Notes under the pieces: model-generated
Told to the model about the DNA's origin: nothing
Databases searched by the model: none
The model's input: only the letters and a program-made list of their open reading frames with translations
Shown here: piece after piece, positions 56,756-64,000 of the stretch
Position numbering within the stretch: the first letter of the stretch is position 1
How the letters are laid out: each line of letters begins with the position of its first letter
Program-made: the position numbers and the translations under genes
Origin: Peribacillus deserti
GTDB lineage: Bacteria; Bacillota; Bacilli; Bacillales; DSM-1321
Direction of reading: 5' to 3'
Assembly (NCBI RefSeq): GCF_002863585.1
Contig: NZ_PGUY01000051.1
Coordinates: forward strand, 1-64,000
DNA: 64,000 bases

Positions 56756-58012
56756 CTAACAGATTGAATCTGTCGGCTTTGGATTTTTCAGTCCGAATAG
56801 CGGGCGGATAAATAAGGCAAGGAAAGTACCAAGCATGGCCATAATCATCCAAACCCAGCCATGAAGACTGAATGATGCAATACCGCCAAAATAAGCACCG
56901 ATGTTACAGCCAAATGCCAGGCGGGCTCCATAACCCATCAATAATCCGCCTACAATCGCTGCTCCTGCTACACCGGGCTTTATTTTGCCGGGTTTGAATG
57001 TACCCTGAGAAGCGGCTGAAATAAATGCACCCAGCATAATACCAAAATTCATTACACTTGTAGAATCAGCAAATACCGTATTTGTTAATGCTGCCCCGTT
57101 TGGACCTGTAAAATAACTCCAGCTTGAAACATCTACGCCGGCTGCCATAAGTGCTTTTCCTCCCCAGAGGGCAAAAGCTGATGTGATTCCCCAAGGATTT
57201 CCCCGGATTGTCAGAGTTAGAGCGTTAAGCAGTGCTAAAACGATTGCTGCTGCAAAAAGAGGCCATGAACCGCGTAATATCTTCTTCCACCCTGTCGTGG
57301 TCGGCAGCGGCTTCATCATTGGAGGGTTTTTCTTTTTCGCAATCATAACTGTTATCCAATAGATAAGGGCAAATGCCACCATTTGCACGGCCCATGCACC
57401 AAAATAGCCTAGACCGGTAGATTCAGCAAGTGAAATTGGCGGAAGTGAAGGAGTGTCTTCCATCCAGAATTTAAAGTGATAAGCTCCCAGAACAGATCCG
57501 GCAATAAAGGAAATGAGAGTTAGAATCATGGACGACGAACCGCCGCCAACTGAATATAACGTTCCAGACGCACAGCCGTTACCCAGCTGCATGCCGATTC
57601 CGAAGATAAAGGCACCGAACAATACACTCACTCCAACTGGTGACACATATCCCTTTGGAGTTATACCGGTAAAGCTGAAACCGGTGCTTAAAATGATCGC
57701 AAACAGCGTGGATGCTATGGCAAGCATAAGCATATGTGCCTGCAGTCCCTGCACATTTCCCACAGACATTAGTCTGCGGAATGCAGAGGTAAACCCGAAT
57801 CTGGCATGTAAAAGGGTGGCACCAAGCGCCAAACCTATGATGAACAGGATACCCTGTGTTATGTTTGTGACATTAACAATCACTATAAATAATAAAAGGG
57901 CTGCAAGTGCGCCGATGATAACCAAGGGCTTTTGTACAGGATTTAAATCGGCAACTATAGTCGTAGATTGCTTGTTTGGTACGACAGATGTATTAAATGA
58001 AGGCTGCGCCAA
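56756..58012 (-). CDS. YeeE/YedE-family (TsuA-like) sulfur-compound transporter
   Basis: This inner-membrane protein of about 418 residues has around ten hydrophobic segments. The two conserved cysteine motifs of thiosulfate transporters are present: QLGNGCASGTLYSVGGG in the first half and RLAFGCNIGAYFGGIAS in the second. Known members import thiosulfate. No sulfurtransferase or TusA gene is adjacent, which is unusual. The frame is open from 58084, but AGGAG eight bases before a TTG at 58012 (AQPSFNTSVVPNK) makes that the likelier start. Confidence 0.85.
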   Translation of the reverse strand: MAQPSFNTSVVPNKQSTTIVADLNPVQKPLVIIGALAALLLFIVIVNVTNITQGILFIIGLALGATLLHARFGFTSAFRRLMSVGNVQGLQAHMLMLAIASTLFAIILSTGFSFTGITPKGYVSPVGVSVLFGAFIFGIGMQLGNGCASGTLYSVGGGSSSMILTLISFIAGSVLGAYHFKFWMEDTPSLPPISLAESTGLGYFGAWAVQMVAFALIYWITVMIAKKKNPPMMKPLPTTTGWKKILRGSWPLFAAAIVLALLNALTLTIRGNPWGITSAFALWGGKALMAAGVDVSSWSYFTGPNGAALTNTVFADSTSVMNFGIMLGAFISAASQGTFKPGKIKPGVAGAAIVGGLLMGYGARLAFGCNIGAYFGGIASFSLHGWVWMIMAMLGTFLALFIRPLFGLKNPKPTDSIC

Positions 58013-58097
58013 TATATTCACTCCTATTCTTATAAACTTAGTCGGATTATTTTTAAACCAGTTCATACTATAACATATATTCATTAGATTGGAAAAT

Positions 58098-58133
58098 AAA
58101 AAAACTGATCCCTATAAGGAGGGACCAGTTTGG
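58098..58133 (-). terminator. Terminator of the PfpI gene
   Basis: On the minus strand AACTGGTCCCT...AGGGATCAGTT is followed by TTTTTTATTTT. Confidence 0.9.
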
Positions 58134-58135
58134 TT

Positions 58136-58660
58136 CTACTTTGTCTCCAGCACTTTTATAAACTCCCTCATATAATCCGGAAGATCCGGCGGACGACGGC
58201 TAGAAACAAGGTGGCCATCTGTAACGACTGGTGCATCTATCCATTCTGCACCGGCATTTTCCATGTCGTCTTTAATACCGGGAGTGCTTGTCACTTTTCT
58301 ACCCTGTAATATTTTTGCTGATATTAACACCCATCCCGCATGGCAAATCTGCCCAATCGGTTTCTGGCTGTCCTCCATTTCCTGGATTAGGGCAATCACT
58401 TCAGGAAAACGCCTGATTTTATCAGGAGCCCAGCCGCCAGGTACCAGGATTGCATCATACTCTGCAGCGGAAATGTCACCATAAGCATAGTCAGAAACTG
58501 CTGGTACTCCGTATTTACCTATATAAGTTTCATTCGCTTTTTCCCCGGCAAGATGAACAATGGCTCCTTCTTCCTTGAGCCTTAAAATGGGATACCACAA
58601 TTCAAGGTCCTCAAATTCGTGATGAACAAGACTGATAATTTTCTTTCCTTTTAATCGCAT
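58136..58660 (-). CDS. DJ-1/PfpI family protein, YfkM/YraA-like
   Basis: This 174-residue class I glutamine-amidotransferase-like protein has the nucleophile Cys in GQICHAGWVL, Glu in HHEFEDLELWYP and LVPGGWAPDKIRR. Bacillus relatives are general stress proteins acting as deglycase- or protease-like enzymes; the exact activity is debated. GAGGAGAGAGAAACG precedes the ATG. It sits beside the PerR-controlled catalase gene, divergently. Confidence 0.9.
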   Translation of the reverse strand: MRLKGKKIISLVHHEFEDLELWYPILRLKEEGAIVHLAGEKANETYIGKYGVPAVSDYAYGDISAAEYDAILVPGGWAPDKIRRFPEVIALIQEMEDSQKPIGQICHAGWVLISAKILQGRKVTSTPGIKDDMENAGAEWIDAPVVTDGHLVSSRRPPDLPDYMREFIKVLETK

Positions 58661-58859
58661 CGTTTCTCTCTCCTCAAAAAGACTGCTTTTTGTTCTTAAT
58701 TAAGATTTCTTTCATTTTTATTATACATTGAATCAGGAAGAAGCTCGACTCATTCCACCTGAGCTTTTTCATACTTTGAAAATTCACGGCAGGAAAAATG
58801 CGGGGAAGACTAGAATTTATTAGTGAACCCACCCTTTGAATTTCAGATTGAAATTTTAT

Positions 58860-58874
58860 TTATAATTATTATAA
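58860..58874. promoter_or_regulatory. Per box (PerR operator)
   Basis: TTATAATTATTATAA matches the Per-box consensus TTATAATNATTATAA at every position. The dyad extends to 58856-58878. It lies directly upstream of the catalase promoter, so catalase should be induced by peroxide. Confidence 0.93.
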
Positions 58875-58881
58875 ATAAGTA

Positions 58882-58909
58882 TTGATTTTTAAATAAAAGA
58901 TGTTATCAT
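58882..58909 (+). promoter_or_regulatory. Promoter of the catalase gene
   Basis: TTGATT (58882-58887) and TATCAT (58904-58909) are 16 bp apart, just after the Per box. Confidence 0.6.
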
Positions 58910-58953
58910 TTAATTATCGCAATAAAATAATTTTAAGAAGGTGGGGAATTTAT

Positions 58954-60408
58954 TTGAGTATAAATAATAGACTTACAACCAGCTGGGGTGCTCCAGTCGG
59001 CGACAATCAAAACTCACAGACTGCGGGCCAAAGAGGTCCTACATTAATACAAGATGTTCATCTTCTAGAGAAGCTGGCGCATTTTAATAGAGAACGTGTA
59101 CCAGAACGTGTAGTTCATGCGAAAGGCGCTGGAGCACACGGTTATTTTGAAGTAACACAGGATCTTTCTACATATACAAAGGCAAAGGTTTTCAACGGAG
59201 TTGGCAAGCGTACACCTATGTTCATCCGTTTTTCTACAGTAGCCGGCGAGCTGGGTTCAGCCGATACCGTTCGTGATCCTCGCGGCTTCGCAGTGAAGTT
59301 TTACACGGAAGACGGCAATTACGATATAGTCGGGAATAATACACCTGTATTCTTTATTCGTGATGCTATCAAATTCCCGGATTTCATACATACGCAAAAA
59401 AGGGATCCAAGAACACATCTTAAAAATCCAACTGCTGTTTGGGATTTCTGGTCCCATTCTCCTGAGTCCCTTCATCAGGTAACAATCCTGATGTCTGACC
59501 GCGGTATTCCTGCTACCCTCCGTCATATGCACGGATTCGGCAGCCATACCTTCAAATGGGTGAATGAACAAGGTGAAGGCGCCTGGGTTAAATATCATTT
59601 CAAAACCGAACAAGGCGTCAAGAACCTTGATGTAGATCTAGCTGCACAGATTGCCGGCGAAAATCCTGACTATCATACAGAAGACCTTTTCAATGCGATT
59701 GAAGCTGGAGACTTCCCTGCCTGGAAGCTTTATGTTCAAATCATGCCATTAGAAGACGCGGATACGTATCGTTTTGATCCATTTGATGTAACAAAAGTAT
59801 GGTCTCAGAAAGATTACCCGTTAATTGAGGCTGGCCGTATGGTACTCGACAGAAACCCTGAAAACTACTTTGCTGAAGTAGAGCAGGCAACATTCTCACC
59901 TGGCACTTTGGTTCCTGGAGTTGATGTGTCTCCTGACAAAATGCTTCAAGGCCGCTTGTTTGCATACTCGGATGCTCACCGCTATCGTGTTGGTGCGAAC
60001 CATAACGCACTTCCAATCAACCGTCCGAAAGCAGAAGTTAATAATTATCAACGCGATGGCCAGATGAGATTCGATAATAATGGCGGAGGTTCCGTATATT
60101 ATGAACCGAACAGCTTTGGAGGCCCAACTGAAACACCAGAGAACAAACCAGCTCCATTTGCAGTATCAGGTGTTGCTGACAGCGTTGCCTATGATCACAA
60201 TGACCATTACACTCAAGCTGGTGACCTATACCGCTTATTGAGCGAAGAAGAGCGCGCCCGCCTTGTGAATAACATTGTAAACGCAATGAAGCCAGTAGCA
60301 TTGGAAGAGATTAAAATCAGACAAATTCATCACTTCTTAAAAGCAGACGCTGAATATGGTGCTCGTATCGCAGAAGGCCTTGGGATTGCTATCGAGCAGA
60401 ACGTATAG
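58954..60408 (+). CDS. katA: Haem catalase, KatA type
   Basis: This 484-residue monofunctional catalase destroys hydrogen peroxide in the cytosol. The active-site His is in [18 protein letters not shown], the Asn region in [14 protein letters not shown], and the haem Tyr in [15 protein letters not shown]. The frame is open from 58900, but AAGGTGGGG six bases before a TTG at 58954 gives the usual KatA start ([20 protein letters not shown]). The Per box upstream predicts PerR control, as for Bacillus subtilis katA. Confidence 0.96.
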   Translation: MSINNRLTTSWGAPVGDNQNSQTAGQRGPTLIQDVHLLEKLAHFNRERVPERVVHAKGAGAHGYFEVTQDLSTYTKAKVFNGVGKRTPMFIRFSTVAGELGSADTVRDPRGFAVKFYTEDGNYDIVGNNTPVFFIRDAIKFPDFIHTQKRDPRTHLKNPTAVWDFWSHSPESLHQVTILMSDRGIPATLRHMHGFGSHTFKWVNEQGEGAWVKYHFKTEQGVKNLDVDLAAQIAGENPDYHTEDLFNAIEAGDFPAWKLYVQIMPLEDADTYRFDPFDVTKVWSQKDYPLIEAGRMVLDRNPENYFAEVEQATFSPGTLVPGVDVSPDKMLQGRLFAYSDAHRYRVGANHNALPINRPKAEVNNYQRDGQMRFDNNGGGSVYYEPNSFGGPTETPENKPAPFAVSGVADSVAYDHNDHYTQAGDLYRLLSEEERARLVNNIVNAMKPVALEEIKIRQIHHFLKADAEYGARIAEGLGIAIEQNV

Positions 60409-60452
60409 TATATAACTTCATTCTCAATAACTAAATTTATTCTCAATTAAGA

Positions 60453-60485
60453 AAGGTATCCGGAAATTGCCCGGATACCTTTTTT
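60453..60485 (+). terminator. Terminator of katA
   Basis: AAGGTATCCGG...CCGGATACCTTTTTT is a strong hairpin with a T-tail. Confidence 0.92.
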
Positions 60486-60489
60486 CTAT

Positions 60490-61038
60490 TTATTTATTCC
60501 ATTCATCAGAAAGCATGCCATATACGATATGGTCTACATAATGATCATACAGCCATTCAGCCTGCCTGATTTTCCCCTCTTCCGTAAAACCTAACCTTTC
60601 CGGGATGGCCCTGCTTTTCATATTGCCCTCTGCAGCTCTAATTTCAATCCGATTTAGTCCCATGGTCTGGAAACCGTAATCCACGAATGCTCTGCATGCT
60701 TTCGTCATGATTCCTTTACCCTGAAATCCTTCTCCAAGCCAGTAGCCAACGATACCGAACTTATGGCTCTTATTTATTTCATTGAATCCGATTGTACCTG
60801 CTATCGCTCCTCTATATATAATAGCTGCAGACTTTGGATGTCCCCCTGTTTCAGCCACGCCTTTATGCGTTCCTGCAATAAATGCTGCTGTGTCCTCAAC
60901 CTTTTGTGTAAAATCCACCCATCCGAGCCACTCTCTCAAGTAATTTTTAGAATCCATCGTTAGTTGGTAAAACTCTTCTGCATCTTTATCAATAAATATA
61001 CGCAAAGAAACGTCTTTATCTATGTATAGTTGAAACAA
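60490..61038 (-). CDS. GNAT acetyltransferase, RimL/YdaF-like
   Basis: This 182-residue GNAT protein has an acetyl-CoA loop around YWLGEGFQGKGIMTKACRAFVDYGF and AAEGNMKSRAIPERLGFTEEG. It fits the ribosomal-protein-serine acetyltransferase (RimL/YdaF) group, but the true acceptor is unknown. The start is TTG after GGAGGGAGAGCA. It is convergent with katA. Confidence 0.88.
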   Translation of the reverse strand: MFQLYIDKDVSLRIFIDKDAEEFYQLTMDSKNYLREWLGWVDFTQKVEDTAAFIAGTHKGVAETGGHPKSAAIIYRGAIAGTIGFNEINKSHKFGIVGYWLGEGFQGKGIMTKACRAFVDYGFQTMGLNRIEIRAAEGNMKSRAIPERLGFTEEGKIRQAEWLYDHYVDHIVYGMLSDEWNK

Positions 61039-61311
61039 TGCTCTCCCTCCAATTTTCCAGAATTTCTCTCCTTTATTAGTTTACCATGTGACTACTATTG
61101 GTCAATACTGCCTTAAAAGTGTTTATTCGGTAAAAGTGGTCACCAATACTCCCGGCTTCGCTTCCAGTATTTTTTATAGAGTAATAGTACGGTTAAGGGC
61201 GAGAAAAATTTTTGGAAGGAATTAACGAGGTATTTTACGATACTAAAGGTTTTTTTGTTTACGGGATGGCCCTTTACGTATTATACCCATAACGGTTACA
61301 GGATTTATTTC
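61039..61311. other. Promoter-side gap of the GNAT gene
   Basis: No recognised gene, repeat or operator was found. Confidence 0.3.
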
Positions 61312-61342
61312 AAAAAAAAGACAACTCTATAAAAGAGTTGTC
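61312..61342 (-). terminator. Terminator of the 51-residue protein gene
   Basis: On the minus strand GACAACTCTTTTATAGAGTTGTC is a stem-loop followed by eight T (written as stem GACAACTC and GAGTTGTC). Confidence 0.9.
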
Positions 61343-61354
61343 AGGCTTTACCCA

Positions 61355-61510
61355 CTACTGTTTTGAATCATCATTCAGATCTCTTGTCGGGTTTTCGGGG
61401 TTGTCTTCGTCGAAGGCAGATATATCATAACCTTTTGGAAGCTGTGCCCGCTCACTTTTAGTTCCCAGCGTCTGCTGATAGGAAATTGGTCTTTTTTCAT
61501 TCCGCATCAT
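61355..61510 (-). CDS. Small hydrophilic protein of unknown function (51 residues)
   Basis: The predicted protein begins MMRNEKRPISYQQTLGTKSE and has an acidic tail (DISAFDEDNPENPTRDLNDD). GGAGGTGAG four bases before the ATG at 61510 and a strong terminator after the stop support a real gene. A longer frame starts at 61597 without such a site. No family was recognised. Confidence 0.72.
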   Translation of the reverse strand: MMRNEKRPISYQQTLGTKSERAQLPKGYDISAFDEDNPENPTRDLNDDSKQ

Positions 61511-61725
61511 CTTACTCACCTCCATGTTAGCTTTCCCCCAAAAACCATCTGATATCAAAAACAGTCTTCGGGTTACTAGTTCATAGAGCAATGGCAATCA
61601 TGCGGGAATTAGAATTAAACATATAAAAAAGCCCGAGTGCCTCTATAAAGGCCAGGGCTTCTTTAGGAAATAAAAACTGGCCCCTTCCTACCCATGCAGC
61701 GTATGGGATCATCCTCCGGGAAATT

Positions 61726-61738
61726 GGGGACAGTCCCC
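61726..61738. repeat. GGGGACaGTCCCC palindrome, copy 2
   Basis: This palindrome is followed by GGTCCCCCG and CCGGG fragments. It matches copy 1 at 50503-50515 except for the centre base. Confidence 0.6.
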
Positions 61739-61777
61739 CGTTTTCGGTCCCCCGTTTCCGGGCTCCACCTTCACACC

Positions 61778-63226
61778 TTATTTTTTGGCCTTGTGCACTT
61801 TCAGCTGTTTTCCTTTTACCGTTGTGTTCTTCATTGCCTGCAGTACGGTTTGGCCTTTTCCATTCAGGATATCTATATATGTAACATTATCTTGAATTGT
61901 AATGATCCCGATATCATCTGCGGTGACTCCTGGGATTTTGGCAATTGTACCGACAAAATCGACAGCGCGGAGTTTCTTTTTCTTACCTCCATTAAAATAC
62001 AGCTTCATGATTTCTTTATTTAATGCTTCACTCTTGTCTCGTTTAACTTCGGGCCTGGAGTGTATTTTATCTTCAAACGCAGTCTTCGCCTGATTGACTT
62101 CCTCTTTTGATGGAGGATCTGTTTTTTCTATTTGGAAGCCAATATAATCTTCTATCTCCGAAAGGTATTTTTGTTCATACGGAGTAATAAATGTGATGGC
62201 TTTCCCTGCTTTGCCAGCCCTCCCTGTTCTCCCTGTCCGATGCACGTAGCTTTCTTTTTCCATAGGGAGATCATAATTGATCACGTGTGAGATATTTTCC
62301 ACATCGATCCCCCTTGCCGCTACATCTGTAGCAACCAGATAACGGAATAATCCGCGTTTGAAATCATCCATTACCGCGAATCGATCCTCCTGTATCATCC
62401 CGCCATGGATTTTATCAGCCGGATAATGGGCAGATTCGAGCTCCAAATAAACCTGATCGACATTCTCCTGTGTGCGGCAGAAAATGATACAGCTGTCTGG
62501 ATTTTCAACAATTGTTACATTCTTTAGCAGAGAAAACTTATCTTCCTCTTTTACTTCAATGATCGAATGTTCAATTTTATCCGTAGTAAGGCCGCTTGCT
62601 TTTATTTCAATCTGAACCGGAGCCTGCATATACTTGCGGCTTAAGTTCTCTACATCTTCAGGAAGGGTTGCTGAAAAGAGCATGGTCACTCTCTTAGCGG
62701 GCAGTTCCTGAATAATGGCTTCTACCTGATCAATGAAGCCCATATTAAGCATTTCGTCTGCTTCATCTATAACAAGATACTTAATCTGTTCCAAAGCAAG
62801 TGTACCTTTCTGAATATGATCGAGTACCCTCCCCGGTGTCCCGACCACAACATGTGTCTTTTGCTTTAACTCAAGCTTCTGTCTTTCAAACGGAGATTTT
62901 CCATATACGGCTGCAGCTTTAATTCTTTTAAATCGGCCTATATTCGTAATATCTTCCCTGACCTGTGCTGCCAGCTCCCGTGTAGGTGTCAGCACCAGTG
63001 CCTGCGGCTTGTTTTCTTCCCACTGCACATTTTCACAGATGGGAATACCGAAGGATGCGGTTTTACCGCTTCCGGTCTGAGACTTGACCACAAGATCCTG
63101 GTCTTCAAGTGCCACAGGAATTACTCTACTCTGAACCTCTGTTGGATTCTCGTAATTCAGATGGTCCAGTGCCTTGACTATATCCTCACTTAGATTAAAT
63201 TCGTTAAACCCCGTTTTATTCATCAT
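61778..63226 (-). CDS. dbpA: DEAD-box RNA helicase DbpA/YxiN
   Basis: This 482-residue helicase works on 23S rRNA during ribosome assembly. Motifs in order are the Q motif ([10 protein letters not shown]), I SQTGSGKT, Ia PTRELA, II DEAD in [23 protein letters not shown] and [12 protein letters not shown]. The last 75 residues ([25 protein letters not shown]) are the DbpA RNA-binding domain that recognises hairpin 92 of 23S rRNA. AGGGTAC precedes the first ATG at 63226; the next ATG is only three bases in. Confidence 0.95.
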   Translation of the reverse strand: MMNKTGFNEFNLSEDIVKALDHLNYENPTEVQSRVIPVALEDQDLVVKSQTGSGKTASFGIPICENVQWEENKPQALVLTPTRELAAQVREDITNIGRFKRIKAAAVYGKSPFERQKLELKQKTHVVVGTPGRVLDHIQKGTLALEQIKYLVIDEADEMLNMGFIDQVEAIIQELPAKRVTMLFSATLPEDVENLSRKYMQAPVQIEIKASGLTTDKIEHSIIEVKEEDKFSLLKNVTIVENPDSCIIFCRTQENVDQVYLELESAHYPADKIHGGMIQEDRFAVMDDFKRGLFRYLVATDVAARGIDVENISHVINYDLPMEKESYVHRTGRTGRAGKAGKAITFITPYEQKYLSEIEDYIGFQIEKTDPPSKEEVNQAKTAFEDKIHSRPEVKRDKSEALNKEIMKLYFNGGKKKKLRAVDFVGTIAKIPGVTADDIGIITIQDNVTYIDILNGKGQTVLQAMKNTTVKGKQLKVHKAKK

Positions 63227-63440
63227 GTACCCTCATTGCTATTTTGTATTTTTCCTATTCATCCTCGTGTATTATACCCTACTTATCCATAAAAAAAGAC
63301 ATGCATTTATATAAGCAGGGCCTGGAATCGGTAATGAGCTTTATGAATGAAGACCCCTATTTGCATTACTACAGCGAAAATGATGTTCATTACTTTTACT
63401 AGTGCCCCCATCTTATCACCGGAGTTGCTTAAAGGCGGGA

Positions 63441-63535
63441 ATCCAGCATATATTTTGAAAATTCAGCATATATTTTGAAAATCCTGCAAAATTTCAAATA
63501 ATCCTGCATATATCTCCAAAATCCTGCAAATAACC
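63441..63535 (+). repeat. ATCCTGCA array, exact 20-bp period
   Basis: Cores ATCCAGCATA, ATTCAGCATA, ATCCTGCAAA, ATCCTGCATA and ATCCTGCAAA begin at 63441, 63461, 63481, 63501 and 63521, exactly 20 bp apart. CAGCATA in the first two links this family to the AGCATAA arrays. The rest of the gap 63227-63577 shows nothing else besides the terminator at 63546. Confidence 0.85.
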
Positions 63536-63545
63536 TTTTCCAGAA

Positions 63546-63571
63546 CAAAAAAAGAGAGCAAAATGCTCTCC
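63546..63571 (-). terminator. Terminator of the FrnE-like gene
   Basis: On the minus strand GAGAGCATTTTGCTCTC is a stem-loop followed by TTTTTTTG. Confidence 0.9.
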
Positions 63572-63577
63572 CCTTAC

Positions 63578-64000
63578 TTATTCTTTATCATTCGGCACCG
63601 CACATGATCCATCAGAACAGCTTGCGTCTAAAGCGGAATTTCCTGATAAATCCTGTAATTTAGGTGCAGGGTTTTCTTCGAGCCATACTTTTTGAATAGC
63701 ATTAACAAACGTTTCTTTCGGCTGGGCACCGGAAATTGCGTATTTTTGGTTGATTACAAAGAATGGCACTCCTGTCACTCCATATTGCTGGGCAATGGCC
63801 TCATCAATGCGGACGTCATTCGAGTATGCATTTTTGTCTTCCAGAACCTGCATCGCTTCCTGCCTGTCTAAGCCTGCTTGAGAGCCAAGATCAGCCAGAA
63901 CTTCAAGATTGCCAAGGTCCTTAGAATCAGTAAAATACGCATGAAGAAGTTCTTCTGTGATAAGTGCTTCTTTCCCCTGAGTTTTGGCAAATTTAGCAAG
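63578..64000 (-). CDS. DsbA-family FrnE/YwbO-like oxidoreductase (partial)
   Basis: This is the C-terminal 140 residues of a thioredoxin-fold protein; the 5-prime end lies beyond the window. ITEELLHAYFTDSKDLGNLEVL and VTGVPFFVINQKYAISGAQP, with the cis-Pro loop, are hallmarks of the FrnE group of 2-hydroxychromene-carboxylate isomerase-like DsbA proteins. The C-terminus DASCSDGSCAVPNDKE adds a CxxxxC pair. The N-terminal CxxC or its replacement cannot be seen. It is predicted to be cytosolic, with a disulfide-related redox role. Confidence 0.88.
   Translation of the reverse strand, partial: LAKFAKTQGKEALITEELLHAYFTDSKDLGNLEVLADLGSQAGLDRQEAMQVLEDKNAYSNDVRIDEAIAQQYGVTGVPFFVINQKYAISGAQPKETFVNAIQKVWLEENPAPKLQDLSGNSALDASCSDGSCAVPNDKE

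Overview
This window looks like chromosome from a spore-former-type Bacillaceae. The signs are moderate-to-low GC, strong GGAGG-type ribosome binding sites, frequent TTG/GTG starts, a complete gmuBACDREF-type glucomannan operon, a textbook Per box ahead of a katA-like catalase, a YrhE-type formate dehydrogenase, and CcpA (cre-like) sites. Species cannot be named from this sequence alone. No rRNA, tRNA, CRISPR array, prophage or intact insertion sequence was seen.

From about 2.3 to 35.8 kb lies a large island for galacto-gluco-mannan oligosaccharides, mostly on the minus strand. It holds four GH1 phospho-beta-glycosidases, a cytosolic GH5 mannanase-like enzyme with an FN3 domain, a GH36 alpha-galactosidase and three carbohydrate-esterase-like proteins (two SGNH, one CE7). 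It also holds an ABC sugar importer without its ATPase, a cellobiose/lactose-type PTS (gmuBAC), two ROK kinases, mannose-6-phosphate isomerase, two aldo/keto reductases, a YhhX-like dehydrogenase, a SET-type sugar efflux pump, a heterodimeric ABC exporter and two regulators (LacI and GmuR/GntR). No secreted hydrolase is intact here. A decayed carbohydrate-binding module at 0.8-1.2 kb suggests that a secreted glycanase was lost, leaving an oligosaccharide scavenger. Four promoters in the island share one layout: a TAAATGTCTA-type GntR operator over the -35, a TATAAT 16-18 bp away, and a cre or LacI site at or after the start. I infer one GmuR-type regulon over PTS, ABC and GH1 units.

From 37 to 64 kb the content is housekeeping or accessory: two MFS pumps (one beside a MarR regulator), an RNA/tRNA-type methyltransferase, D-serine dehydratase, MobA, a Mrp/SalA ATPase and a formate dehydrogenase cluster that includes an unlisted 43-residue double-CxxC protein. 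After these come a secreted M14 carboxypeptidase, a secreted NagZ-type GH3 broken by a 7-A tract, a YeeE/YedE transporter, a PfpI protein, PerR-regulated catalase, a GNAT, the DbpA helicase and a partial FrnE-like protein.

The most unusual signal is not a gene. Long intergenic gaps contain arrays of a 7-9 base core (AGCATAA) separated by variable spacers, at a strict 20-21 bp period (two helical turns). The four AGCATAA arrays all lie on the same strand, and all switch from 20-bp steps at the low-coordinate end to 21-bp steps at the high-coordinate end. Sister arrays with cores ATGTG(G), ATCCTGCA and its complement have the same period. I know of no described element with this form.
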